From the NCBI GenBank assembly GCA_030827125.1, contig JAURFD010000009.1, positions 1 to 64,000 on the forward strand: 64,000 nucleotides of DNA. The letters run 5' to 3'. A program made the translations under genes and the position numbers. Positions 16,327-24,999 of the stretch are shown in pieces. Origin of the DNA: Candidatus Nanopelagicales bacterium. Lineage in GTDB: Bacteria; Actinomycetota; Actinomycetes; S36-B12. How positions within the stretch are numbered: position 1 is the first letter of the stretch; every line of letters starts with the position of its first letter. The notes below the pieces were generated by a model, which saw only the letters and a list, made by a program, of their open reading frames with translations, searched no databases and had not been told where the DNA came from.

Positions 16327-17235
16327 GCCCCGGCGAGACCGACTCGGCAGCCGGAGCAGGCCCTGGGCCGTGGCCGCTCCGGCCACGACCAGGAGTCCCC
16401 CGAGCGGTTGGTTCCAGCCCAGCGGCTCACCGAGGAGGACCGCGCCGGCGATGATCGCGACGAGGGGGGTGAGGAAGGCGACCGTGCTCGCGGTCGTGGC
16501 ATCCGCATAGGTGACGACGCGGAAGTTGAGGACGTAGGCGATCCCACTCCCGAGAGCACCGAGGGCGAGCACGCTGAGGAAGGGCCCGGTGGTCACCGGT
16601 CCGTTGGTGACTCCGGTGACGAGGGACAGCGGAACCGTGACCAGCAGGCCACCGATCATCAAGGCTAGGGACATGGTGATGGGTGAGATTCGTTCGCGAG
16701 CCGTCGGTCCGGTGAGGTAGCGGCGCGCGTAGGGGAAGGCGATGCCGTAGCAGCTGATGGCGCCGAGCAACGCCGCGATCCCCAGCGGACTGCCGACGAG
16801 TGCCTCGGGGCCGATGACCACGATGATGCCGACGAAGCCCACGATGAGTCCGACAATGCGGGCGGTCGTGGGCTTCTCCTCTGGGAAGGCGATGAGGATG
16901 GCCAGGAGGGTCATCAGCGGTGCCGCGCCGTTGAGGATGCCGGCCAGCGCCGAGGAGACCTGCGTCTCGGCGAAGGCGAAGAGCATCCACGGGATCGACA
17001 CCCACAGCAGCGAGGCAACAAAGAGATATCGCCACGACCAGCGCGGTGGCATTGCTGCCCGCGTGATTACGGTGACGATGACGAGCGCGATGGCGCCAAA
17101 GGAGATCCGCCCCACGGCGACTCCGAGCGGGGTGAACGACTCCAGGCCGACCTTGATGAAGAAAAAGGAGAATCCCCAGATCAGCGCGAGCGCCAGGTAG
17201 GACGGCAGCCACGTCGCTACTCGCCCCGTGGACAC
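16324..17235 (-). CDS. EamA/DMT-family transporter
   Basis: 303 residues with ten hydrophobic segments in two EamA repeats, the standard size and layout. The N-terminus LALALIWGFSFFFIKVGL and the segments around SALAGILNGAAPLMTLLAIL and ADATTASTVAFLTPLVAIIAGAVLLGE are typical. It is probably a metabolite exporter in the cytoplasmic membrane, substrate unknown. The GTG start has an AAGGGT hexamer 6 nt upstream, a looser match to the leaderless promoter pattern. The stop lies 9 nt before the peptidase start. Confidence 0.9.
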   Translation of the reverse strand: MSTGRVATWLPSYLALALIWGFSFFFIKVGLESFTPLGVAVGRISFGAIALVIVTVITRAAMPPRWSWRYLFVASLLWVSIPWMLFAFAETQVSSALAGILNGAAPLMTLLAILIAFPEEKPTTARIVGLIVGFVGIIVVIGPEALVGSPLGIAALLGAISCYGIAFPYARRYLTGPTARERISPITMSLALMIGGLLVTVPLSLVTGVTNGPVTTGPFLSVLALGALGSGIAYVLNFRVVTYADATTASTVAFLTPLVAIIAGAVLLGEPLGWNQPLGGLLVVAGAATAQGLLRLPSRSRRG

Positions 17236-17300
17236 CGGAGGACCCTTTCAGGTGACGGCCAGTGCCGCCCAACCGCCCCTTCATGGCGGTGCCTCGCGGC

Positions 17301-17306
17301 TACGCT
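17301..17306 (+). promoter_or_regulatory. -10 box (TACGCT) of the amidase-malQ operon
   Basis: TACGCT ends 6 nt before GTG 17313, with no ribosome site. Confidence 0.5.
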
Positions 17307-17312
17307 CGAACG

Positions 17313-18737
17313 GTGACCGCACTCCATGACCTCACTGCGCTCGAGCAGGCTGCAGCCATCCGATCGCGCGAGGTGTCCCCGGTCGAATTGACCGAGCATT
17401 ACCTTCAGCGCAGCGCCGACCTAGGTGACACTGTGGGTGCCTTCATCACCTTGACCCCCCAACGAGCTCTCGAGCAGGCGCGTGAGGCCGAGCGGGTCGT
17501 GCGGGATGTCGATGACCCGGATCAACTCTCACCGCTGCACGGGGTGGTCGTTCCGGTGAAGGACCTCAACAACGTTGCGGGCGTGCGGTGCACTCGTGGC
17601 TCCACGGTCTACGCCGACACGATCGCCGACGTCGATGACTACGTCGTCGAGCGGATGCAAGAAGCGCACCTGGTGATGACGGGAAAGACCAATACCCCGG
17701 AGTTCGGGCTGCCCTGCTACACCGAGAACGACGTCGCGCCGCCCGCGCGCACGCCGTGGGATCTGTCGCGATCGGCCGGCGGATCCAGCGGTGGTGCGGC
17801 CGCGGCTGTCGCGGCCGGCCTCGCCTCCGCCGCGCACGGATCGGACGGCGGTGGGTCCATCCGCATCCCCGCCAGCGTCTGCGGGCTCGTCGGCCTAAAG
17901 CCGTCTCGGGGCCGCATCTCCAACGGCCCCTGGGGCGAATCGGTTGGGGAGTTCGGCGTCAACGGCCCGATCGCCCGCACGGTTCAGGACGCTGCGGCGC
18001 TCCTCGATGTCATGGCGGGCGCTTTTGTCGATGATCCGCATCCCGCGCCGCCGCTGCCGCACGGCACGAATTTCCTCGCGGCAGCCGGTCGTGAACCGGG
18101 GACGCTGCGCGTTGGTCGGTTCGCCACACCGGTGATTGCCGACACGTCGGTGGACCCGCACTGTCTCGCGGCCTACGACGAGGCGAGCGCGCTCCTGGAG
18201 CAGCAGGGGCACATCGTCGAAGACATCGGCGTACCGATTCCGCGGGACGCCGTACCCGCTTTTGAGACGGCCTGGAGCGTCATGTCGTTGCTGACCCCGG
18301 TGGCACCCGGACGTGAAGTGGATCTCCGTGACCTGACGCGACATCTGCGTGCACGTGGGATGCACGCCAGCGGGGTGGGCCTTGCCAGTGCCGTGTCCTA
18401 CATCCGACTGCTCGCGCGTCGCGCGCTGAAGGCGCAGTCGGCGTACGACGTGATCCTCACGCCCACCCTGGCGCGGCCGCCGGTGCCGGTGGGTTTTTTC
18501 ACGGAGGGAGATGCGGCTGACGACTTCACTCGGCAAAAAGAGTTCACGCCGTTCACGGCCTGGGTCAATGTCACCGGTCAACCCGCCATGACCTTGCCCC
18601 TTTACTGGACGGAGGAGGGACTGCCCATTGGCGTACAACTGGTGGGGCGTCTCTACGATGAGGCCACTCTCATTTCCCTCGGGGCTCAACTCGAACAGAT
18701 GCGCCCCTGGCTTGGTCGACGTCCGGAGGTCTGGTGA
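17313..18737 (+). CDS. amidase (amidase-signature family)
   Basis: 474 residues from GTG 17313; ATG 17283 in the same frame is less likely because it lies before the TACGCT -10 box. It has the Ser-cisSer-Lys triad: Lys in VVVPVKDLNNVAGV and both Ser residues in the long signature around SRSAGGSSGGAAAAVAAG and GGSIRIPASVCGLVGLKPSRGR. The C-terminus GQPAMTLPLYWTEEGLPIGVQLVG is also conserved. It hydrolyses carboxamides; GatA is a relative but no gatB/gatC is near. Its stop overlaps the GTG of malQ (GTGA), so the two genes are translationally coupled, an unusual pairing. Confidence 0.93.
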   Translation: MTALHDLTALEQAAAIRSREVSPVELTEHYLQRSADLGDTVGAFITLTPQRALEQAREAERVVRDVDDPDQLSPLHGVVVPVKDLNNVAGVRCTRGSTVYADTIADVDDYVVERMQEAHLVMTGKTNTPEFGLPCYTENDVAPPARTPWDLSRSAGGSSGGAAAAVAAGLASAAHGSDGGGSIRIPASVCGLVGLKPSRGRISNGPWGESVGEFGVNGPIARTVQDAAALLDVMAGAFVDDPHPAPPLPHGTNFLAAAGREPGTLRVGRFATPVIADTSVDPHCLAAYDEASALLEQQGHIVEDIGVPIPRDAVPAFETAWSVMSLLTPVAPGREVDLRDLTRHLRARGMHASGVGLASAVSYIRLLARRALKAQSAYDVILTPTLARPPVPVGFFTEGDAADDFTRQKEFTPFTAWVNVTGQPAMTLPLYWTEEGLPIGVQLVGRLYDEATLISLGAQLEQMRPWLGRRPEVW

Positions 18738-20869
18738 GCGAGCCCCTTCTCGATCCGCTCGCGCGCGCCTACGGCGTGGCCCTGGACTACTGGGATCAGT
18801 CCGGCGTGCAGCGGCGAGTCCCGCACGGCACGGTCGCCGCCGTTCTCACCGCACTCGGTGCGGACCCGACGGATGAGGAGTCCCTGGAGCGGAGTCTGCG
18901 CGACCGCGAGCTTCGCGACTGGCGGCGCATGCTCCCACCGGTCGTGATTGGGGTCCAGGGTCGATACACCCACGTGTGCGCACACATCCCGCACGGCACC
19001 TCGCTGCGGGTGTGGATTGAGTGCGAGGACGGCAGCCTCATCGAGCCGGCGCAGAGCAATCGTTGGATCGACCCGCGCGACATCGACGGCGTGCTGACCG
19101 GTGAGGCGACCTTCGTCGTCCCCTCCGACCTGCCGCTTGGTTGGCACACGGTGCACGCGCTGGGGGAGGGAGTGACGGCACGTTGCCCTCTCGTGATCAC
19201 CCCGGCGCGATTGGAGCCGGCGGCCCTGGAGGGTGGTGCGCGCCTCTGGGGACTCATGGCGCAGATCTATTCCGTGCGTTCACATCGCTCGTGGGGCATC
19301 GGGGATCTCGCCGACCTCGCAGATCTCGTCGCCTGGAGCGGCCACGCCTTGGGAGCTGACTTCCTGCTGGTAAATCCGCTGCACTCCGCGGCGCCGCTCA
19401 TACCGATGATTCCCTCGCCGTATCTCCCCATCACGCGACGGTTCCCCAATCCGCTCTACCTGCGCATCGAGGACATTCCCGAGTACGCGTACCTGCGCAG
19501 TCGTGATCGCAAGGCCATCCGACGACTGAGCAAACCGCTGCGTCGACTGACCGGAGAGTTGCTCGACCGCGACGCATCCTGGCTCGCGAAGTCCGAGGCG
19601 CTCGAGATGTTGCGCGCAGTCCCGCTGACCGGAGGCCGACAGGCCCAATACGACTGCTTCGTCGAGCGCGAGGGTCAAGGACTTGTCGACTTCGCCACCT
19701 GGTGTGCGATCGCGGAGGAGTACGGCGTCAATACCGGCGAGTGGCCCGAGGAACTTCGCCATCCACGCGACGAGGCCGTTGCTGTGTGGCGCGCGGAGAA
19801 CGTCGATCGGGTCGAGCGGCACCTATGGCTGCAGTGGCTCCTGGACGAGCAATTGGCCCGCACCCATCGGGTGGCCCACGACGTGGGCATGCGCGCCGGC
19901 GTCATCCATGACCTCGCGGTGGGCGTGAGCGGGGATGGCGCCGACGCCTGGGCACTGCAGGACGTCCTCGCCTCGGGGGTCTCCGTCGGCGCACCCCCCG
20001 ACATGTACAACCAGAAGGGCCAAGACTGGGCCCAGCCGCCCTGGAGCCCGACGGCACTGGCGGAGGCGGCGTACATCCCCTATCGCGACATGCTGCGCAC
20101 AATCCTTCAGCACGCCGGCGGCCTCCGCGTCGATCACATCCTCGGGCTGTTCCGGCAGTGGTGGATCCCGCACGGTCGTCCTGCCGACGAGGGCACCTTC
20201 GTGGCCTTTGATTACGAGGCGTTGGTTGGCATTCTCGCGCTTGAGGCCCAGCGTGCTGGCGCCGTCGTCATTGGCGAGGATCTCGGCACCGTCGAGCCGT
20301 GGGTTCAAGATGTACTGCGCGATCGGGGCATCCTCGGCACCTCCATTTTGTGGTTTGAGCGCTGGGAGGGGGGCGCGCTCAAGCAGCCAGAACAGTGGCG
20401 ACCCGATGTGCTCGCCAGTGTCGCGGTGCACGACCTGCCGCCCACCGCGGGATATCTCGCCGGCGAGCATGTGCGCATTCGCGGCGAACTCGGTCTCCTC
20501 AATCGATCCGAGGAGGAGGAGCGCGCGGCCGACGTGGCCGGCACCCAGGAGTGGCTGGACCTCGCCGCGGCGCGCGGCTGGTTGGGCAACGACATGGCCA
20601 TCTCCGACCAGGTTGCCGCGCTGCATCGGGTCGTCGCGGCCTCGCCCGCGCGCCTGGTGGGCATTGGCCTACCCGACCTCGTGGGTGACGTCCGTGCGCA
20701 GAATCAGCCGGGCACTGACCAGGAGTATCCCAACTGGCGCGTTCCGCTGGCCGATGCCGACGGCGTACCGGTGGCCTTGGAGGATCTGCCCAGGGCGAGC
20801 CTGCTGCCGCGGCTCGTCGAAGCGGTTCGCCCCACCAACGCGAGAGCCTTCCGCGGTCCCATAGGCTAG
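18734..20869 (+). CDS. malQ: 4-alpha-glucanotransferase (amylomaltase)
   Basis: 711 residues, the long actinobacterial form with about 150 extra N-terminal residues before the GH77 domain. Motifs include LWGLMAQIYSVRSHRSWGIGDLADL, GVIHDLAVGVSGDGADAWALQ (nucleophile Asp region), GAPPDMYNQKGQDWAQPPW, RVDHILGLFRQWWIP and GEDLGTVEPWVQDVL (acid/base Glu). It transfers alpha-1,4-glucan segments in maltodextrin or glycogen metabolism. Start overlaps the amidase stop by 4 nt. No glycogen genes are adjacent. Confidence 0.96.
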   Translation: MSEPLLDPLARAYGVALDYWDQSGVQRRVPHGTVAAVLTALGADPTDEESLERSLRDRELRDWRRMLPPVVIGVQGRYTHVCAHIPHGTSLRVWIECEDGSLIEPAQSNRWIDPRDIDGVLTGEATFVVPSDLPLGWHTVHALGEGVTARCPLVITPARLEPAALEGGARLWGLMAQIYSVRSHRSWGIGDLADLADLVAWSGHALGADFLLVNPLHSAAPLIPMIPSPYLPITRRFPNPLYLRIEDIPEYAYLRSRDRKAIRRLSKPLRRLTGELLDRDASWLAKSEALEMLRAVPLTGGRQAQYDCFVEREGQGLVDFATWCAIAEEYGVNTGEWPEELRHPRDEAVAVWRAENVDRVERHLWLQWLLDEQLARTHRVAHDVGMRAGVIHDLAVGVSGDGADAWALQDVLASGVSVGAPPDMYNQKGQDWAQPPWSPTALAEAAYIPYRDMLRTILQHAGGLRVDHILGLFRQWWIPHGRPADEGTFVAFDYEALVGILALEAQRAGAVVIGEDLGTVEPWVQDVLRDRGILGTSILWFERWEGGALKQPEQWRPDVLASVAVHDLPPTAGYLAGEHVRIRGELGLLNRSEEEERAADVAGTQEWLDLAAARGWLGNDMAISDQVAALHRVVAASPARLVGIGLPDLVGDVRAQNQPGTDQEYPNWRVPLADADGVPVALEDLPRASLLPRLVEAVRPTNARAFRGPIG
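20862..20867 (+). promoter_or_regulatory. -10 box (TAGGCT) inside the end of malQ
   Basis: TAGGCT ends 7 nt before ATG 20875 and overlaps the last malQ codons, so the small membrane gene has its own leaderless start site. Confidence 0.45.
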
Positions 20870-20874
20870 GCGCC

Positions 20875-21240
20875 ATGCGAACAACAGCCCGAGCCCTCGG
20901 TGCGGTCGGCGTCACCGCGTCGGCGTGGCTGCTGACCATGGGAAGCGCTCTCGCCGAGACAGGTGTGGTCTACGACGGAGATGAGCCGGGGCGCGGATTT
21001 ACGCCCCTGGAGGTCCTCGGCATCTTCGTCGGGATACCGGTGGCGGTTCTTCTCGTCATTGTTCTTGCGGTCTACGGCCCCGGCTGGGCGCGTTCTCGTT
21101 CGGGCGGCAGCGATGAGCCCGGTGAGCCGATGTGGCTGTCGAGCCCGGCCGGCACGATGGCGGCGCCGAGTGGTCCCGGCATGTTGACGGCAACCCCGAC
21201 CGATCACCTGGAGAAGGGTGGAGCCAGTGCCCGCTGGTGA
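20875..21240 (+). CDS. small membrane protein with signal peptide
   Basis: 121 residues. It has an N-terminal signal sequence (about 1-26, TASAWLLTMGSALAETG) and one membrane segment near residues 42-63 (PLEVLGIFVGIPVAVLLVIVLAVYGPGW), with a cytosolic tail of about 55 residues that is Ser/Gly/Pro rich. The exported part between them is only about 15 residues. No family is recognised. It overlaps the next gene by 14 nt, and such a pair (small membrane protein plus DUF5130) recurs beside pepN in actinobacteria as I recall. Confidence 0.75.
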   Translation: MRTTARALGAVGVTASAWLLTMGSALAETGVVYDGDEPGRGFTPLEVLGIFVGIPVAVLLVIVLAVYGPGWARSRSGGSDEPGEPMWLSSPAGTMAAPSGPGMLTATPTDHLEKGGASARW

Positions 21241-21610
21241 TGTGACGCAGTCGCAGCGTGTCGAACTCGAGCAGCTGCTTCGCCACGCTGAAGAAATGTC
21301 CGGCCTGACCTTCAGTCTCTATTTAGGTGCGTGGCAGGGCGGACGCGCTGGCGCGGAGGCGTTCCTGGATCGTCTCGCGGACCCCGATCGCAGCGTGCTG
21401 GTGGCGGTGGATCCGGCGGCGCGTGAGTTGGAGATCGTGACCGGGCGCCTGGCACGGATTGCGCTCGACGATCGGGCCTGTGGGCTGGCCGCGATGTCGA
21501 TGACGAGTTCGTTCACCAACGGTGACGTCATCGGCGGGCTGCGCGATGGATTCGCCGTCCTCGGCGAGCACGGTCGTCGCAATCGTGTCGAGTACGTCGG
21601 ACAAGACTGA
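21227..21610 (+). CDS. DUF5130-like (TPM-fold) protein
   Basis: About 127 residues from GTG 21227, placed 5-9 nt after GAGAAGGGTGG; GTG 21218 is an alternative. Motifs include LEQLLRHAEEMSGLTFSLYLGAW, DPDRSVLVAVDPAARELEIVTG and ALDDRACGLAAMSMTSSFTNGDVIGGLRDG, which match the actinobacterial DUF5130 family related to TPM domains. No membrane segment is present. Overlap with the membrane protein gene suggests they act together. The role is unknown; it resembles Rv2468c, also near pepN. Confidence 0.75.
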   Translation: MPAGDVTQSQRVELEQLLRHAEEMSGLTFSLYLGAWQGGRAGAEAFLDRLADPDRSVLVAVDPAARELEIVTGRLARIALDDRACGLAAMSMTSSFTNGDVIGGLRDGFAVLGEHGRRNRVEYVGQD

Positions 21611-21657
21611 GCGCACCCCAGCCGCACCCTGTGAGTGCGGCACAGGTGGCCGAGGAA

Positions 21658-24213
21658 TCAGGCGTCGGCGGCGCGGGCGCGCAGGGCTCGCTGGACTCCG
21701 TCGCGGCCCTCACCCACGAGACGGCGCAGTGCCGGATTGAGTCCCTCGCGGGCGAGGAACTCGTCGGTCAACTGCACGGTGTCCGGCTCCACGATGAGCA
21801 TCGGATAAAGCCCCATCGCCAGCGACTGACCCATCTCCATCGTCTGGACATCCCACGCCCGAACGATCTCGGCGAAGTAGCGCTCTCGGAACGGGCGCAG
21901 CAGGTCGACCTGATCCGGCTGAACGAAGCCCGCAATAGTCGCCTCCAGCAGGGCATTGGGCAGGTCGGTGCGCTCCATCGCTTCCGCCCAGGCCAGATCC
22001 TTGGCCTCGGGGGAGGGTCGGGCAGCACGGGCGATGGCCGCTTGGCGGCGTCCGGTCGCGGTGTCATCCGTGGCGAGTTCGGTCTCGATCGCATCGAGGT
22101 CAACCCGGCCGGTGGCCGCCAGCCGTTGCAGCAGCGCCCAGCGCAGATCCGTGTCCACGGCGAGTCCGTCGAGGACCACGCTGCCGTCCAGCAGCGCCGC
22201 GACCGTGTCGAGGTGCCGTGGGGTTCCGGCGCTGCCGATGAAGGCGCGGACAAAGGCCAGTTGGTGATCTGAACCGGGTTCGGCCTGGCGCATGAGCCCA
22301 TCGAGAGCGTCGGCGAGCCGATCCCGGTACGCCTCGCGATGCCCCGCGGCGGCGTAGATGTCGATGGCGGACTTCACCTGGCGAAGTGTCTGCTGGACGA
22401 CGCCAATGTCGGACTCGTGCGGCAGTCCGCTGATGACCAGGTCGACGTACTCCCCGGTCGGCACCTCCGCGTCGCGCACCATGTCCCAGGCGGCACCCCA
22501 CACCAGAGCTCGCGGCATCGCCTCGGTGAAGGCGCCAAGGTGATCGATGGCGGTGCGCCAACTGCGCTCGTCAAGGCGAACCTTGGTGAAGGTCAGATCG
22601 TCGTCGTTGAGGAGGAGCAGGTCCGGCTGGCGCTGCCCCGAGAGTTGCGGCACCGGCGTCACCTCACCTGTGACATCGAGTTCCACCCGGTCGCGGCGCA
22701 CGAGTTCATCACCGACGAGGTCGTAGAGACCCACGGCCATCCGGTGTGAACGCAGCGTGGGAGCGACGCCCTCGGGCATACGCGGAGGTTCCTGGCGAAT
22801 CGCAATCTCGGCGTACGTGCCGTCCTCGTTCACGGCGATCTCCGGACGCATGAGGTTGACGCCACTGGTTTGCAGCCACTCTGCGGTCCAGCCGGACAGG
22901 TCGCGGCCGGAGACAGCCTCGAGTTCGGTGAGCAGATCCCGGAGTTCGGTGTTGCCCCACGCATGCTTGGTGAAGTACGCGTTGATACCGCGAGTGAAGT
23001 TGTCCTCGCCGACCCAGGCCACGAGTTGCCGCAGCGCCGACGCTCCCTTGGCGTAGGTGATGCCGTCGAAGTTCACGCGAACGGCGTCGAGGTCGACCAT
23101 GTCGGCTGCGATGGGGTGGGTGGACGGCAGCTGATCCTGGCGGTAGGCCCATGCCTTGCGCAGGTTCGAGAACGTCGTCCAGGCGTCGGAATAGCGGGTC
23201 GCGTTGACATTCGCGTGATGCGAAGCCCACTCAGCGAACGACTCGTTGAGCCAGAGGTCGTCCCACCACTTCATCGTGACCAGGTCGCCGAACCACATGT
23301 GCGCCATCTCGTGCAGGATCGTGTTGGCGCGTTGCTCATACGCGGCGTCCGTCACCCGCGACCGGAAGACAAGGTCCTCGAGGAAGGTCACGCAGGCGGC
23401 ATTCTCCATGGCACCGGCATTGAACTCGGGCACGAAGAGTTGGTCGTACTTGCCGAAGGGATAGGGCACGCCAAACTCCGCCTCGAAGAAGGCGAACCCT
23501 TCCTTCGTCAGACCGAAGATGTCGTCCGCATCGAGGTACTGAGCCAGCGACGCGCGGCAGAAAACCCCGAGCGGGTAGGTGCCGTTCGTGCCGACGTACT
23601 CGTCTCGGACGACGTGATACGGCCCCGCGACCAACGCGGTGATGTACGTCGACATGCGCGGCGTGGGGGCGAAGTCCCACCGGGCGACGCCGTCGCCGAG
23701 CGGGACGGGCTCGGGCGTCGGCGAGTTGCTGACGACCTGCCAGTGGTTGGGTGCCACGACGTGGAGCGTGAAGGGCGCCTTGAGGTCAGGTTGCTCGAAG
23801 CAGGCGTACATGCGTCGCGCATCGGCGGATTCGAACTGGGTGTAGAGGTAGACCTCGTCATCGACCGGATCGACAAAGCGATGGAGTCCCTCGCCGGTCC
23901 GCATGTAGGCGCACTCGGCCCGCACGATGAGGACGTTTTCTGCCTCCAGATCTGTGAGTTGAAGGCGTGCGCCATCGAATGCCGTTGCGGGGTCGAGTTC
24001 GCGACCGTTCAGATTGGCGCTGAGCAGCGTCGGGGCGACGATGTCGATCCAGGTGCTCGTGCCAGGCTCGGAGCAGCGGAAAGCGACCGTCGTGGTCGAG
24101 CGGAAGGTCTCCGCTCCCACCGTGAGATCGAGATCGACGTCGTAGCCGTCGACGGCGATGATGGCGCTGCGCTCGGCAGCCTCGGCGCGGGTGACATTGA
24201 GATTTGCGGGCAC
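21658..24213 (-). CDS. pepN: aminopeptidase N (M1 metallopeptidase)
   Basis: 851 residues from GTG 24213, the usual size; the open frame runs much further upstream but without family content. Motifs are the substrate loop NAGAMENAACVTF, the zinc site LHEMAHMWFGDLVTMKWWDDLWLNESFAEW (HExxH and the distal Glu) and the ERAP1-like C-terminal helical domain. It removes N-terminal amino acids from peptides in the cytosol downstream of Clp or proteasomal degradation. The gene is divergent from the DsbA-like gene, as Rv2467 is from Rv2466c. Confidence 0.96.
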   Translation of the reverse strand: MPANLNVTRAEAAERSAIIAVDGYDVDLDLTVGAETFRSTTTVAFRCSEPGTSTWIDIVAPTLLSANLNGRELDPATAFDGARLQLTDLEAENVLIVRAECAYMRTGEGLHRFVDPVDDEVYLYTQFESADARRMYACFEQPDLKAPFTLHVVAPNHWQVVSNSPTPEPVPLGDGVARWDFAPTPRMSTYITALVAGPYHVVRDEYVGTNGTYPLGVFCRASLAQYLDADDIFGLTKEGFAFFEAEFGVPYPFGKYDQLFVPEFNAGAMENAACVTFLEDLVFRSRVTDAAYEQRANTILHEMAHMWFGDLVTMKWWDDLWLNESFAEWASHHANVNATRYSDAWTTFSNLRKAWAYRQDQLPSTHPIAADMVDLDAVRVNFDGITYAKGASALRQLVAWVGEDNFTRGINAYFTKHAWGNTELRDLLTELEAVSGRDLSGWTAEWLQTSGVNLMRPEIAVNEDGTYAEIAIRQEPPRMPEGVAPTLRSHRMAVGLYDLVGDELVRRDRVELDVTGEVTPVPQLSGQRQPDLLLLNDDDLTFTKVRLDERSWRTAIDHLGAFTEAMPRALVWGAAWDMVRDAEVPTGEYVDLVISGLPHESDIGVVQQTLRQVKSAIDIYAAAGHREAYRDRLADALDGLMRQAEPGSDHQLAFVRAFIGSAGTPRHLDTVAALLDGSVVLDGLAVDTDLRWALLQRLAATGRVDLDAIETELATDDTATGRRQAAIARAARPSPEAKDLAWAEAMERTDLPNALLEATIAGFVQPDQVDLLRPFRERYFAEIVRAWDVQTMEMGQSLAMGLYPMLIVEPDTVQLTDEFLAREGLNPALRRLVGEGRDGVQRALRARAADA

Positions 24214-24282
24214 GGGCTCATCTTCGCAGACCGGAGAAGAGCGGCGCCCGGTCGCCACCATGCGGACGGGGGCGCATGCCAC

Positions 24283-24288
24283 TAGCGT
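24283..24288 (+). promoter_or_regulatory. -10 box (TAGCGT) of the DsbA-like gene
   Basis: TAGCGT ends 6 nt before GTG 24295 with no ribosome site. Confidence 0.5.
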
Positions 24289-24294
24289 CGCGCC

Positions 24295-24918
24295 GTGGCT
24301 GAGCGCATCCCCGTCGATTTTTGGTTCGATCCCATCTGCCCCTGGGCCTGGTTGACCTCCCGCTGGATCCTTGAGGTGGAAAAGGTCCGGCCGATCGAGG
24401 TTCGTTGGCACGTGATGTCCCTCGCCGTACTCAACGAGGGCAGGGATGTGCCACCGCACTATCTGGAGATGATGGGCCGGGCTTGGGTGCCGGTTCGCGC
24501 AATCATGGCCGCCCAGCAGGATCACGGCGACGCCGTAGTCGGTGATCTCTACACCGCCGTGGGAACGCGCATTCATCCCGGTGGCGAGGAGGACTGGGCG
24601 AAGGCCGTTGGTGAGAGCCTCTCTGAATTGGAGCTCTCAGCGGATTACCTCGCAGTCGCGGAGACCGATCGATTCGACGAGCAACTGCGAGCAAGCCACG
24701 CCGAGGGCATTGACCTTGTGGGCCAGGATGTTGGCACTCCAGTCATCGCGGTGCCCGGCCCCGAGGGTCGGCGAATTGGGATCTTCGGGCCGGTCGTGAC
24801 CCCGGTGCCGCGGGGTGAGGCAGCGGGACGGCTCTGGGACGGAACCTTGCTCGTTGCGAGCACGCCCGGATTCTTTGAGCTCAAGCGAACGCGCACCGTC
24901 GATCCGATCTTCGACTAA
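24295..24918 (+). CDS. DsbA-family oxidoreductase, mycothiol-dependent Rv2466c type
   Basis: 207 residues with the family start FWFDPICPWAWLTSRWILEVEKV and RWHVMSLAVLNEGRD, then a helical insert and GQDVGTPVIAVPG with the cis-Pro. The M. tuberculosis relative Rv2466c is a mycothiol-dependent reductase. Here the redox site reads C15-P-W-A18, so only the first Cys is present, which suggests a monothiol mechanism with mycothiol as second thiol. Cytosolic. The gene is followed 16 nt later by the first arm of a 65-nt palindrome. Confidence 0.9.
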   Translation: MAERIPVDFWFDPICPWAWLTSRWILEVEKVRPIEVRWHVMSLAVLNEGRDVPPHYLEMMGRAWVPVRAIMAAQQDHGDAVVGDLYTAVGTRIHPGGEEDWAKAVGESLSELELSADYLAVAETDRFDEQLRASHAEGIDLVGQDVGTPVIAVPGPEGRRIGIFGPVVTPVPRGEAAGRLWDGTLLVASTPGFFELKRTRTVDPIFD

Positions 24919-24934
24919 ACCCGTAGAGACCAAA

Positions 24935-24999
24935 CCGTTGAGTGGCGAGTTGTGGACGGTTTTCGGCGTAAAAACCGTCCACAACTCGCCACTCAACGG
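24935..24999. repeat. palindromic repeat, copy A (perfect 29-bp arms)
   Basis: Arms 24935-24963 and 24971-24999 are perfect reverse complements (29 nt) around the 7-nt loop CGGCGTA. The outer part reads CCGTTGAGTGGCGAGTTGTG. The right arm contains the TGA stop and last bases of the DUF559 gene. Copies B and C elsewhere in the window share the outer 15-20 nt almost exactly. Confidence 0.95.

Noticed and set aside
22870..24285. A 471-codon plus-strand frame opposite pepN
   Set aside because: Antisense shadow of the M1 aminopeptidase; no motif and no start signal.
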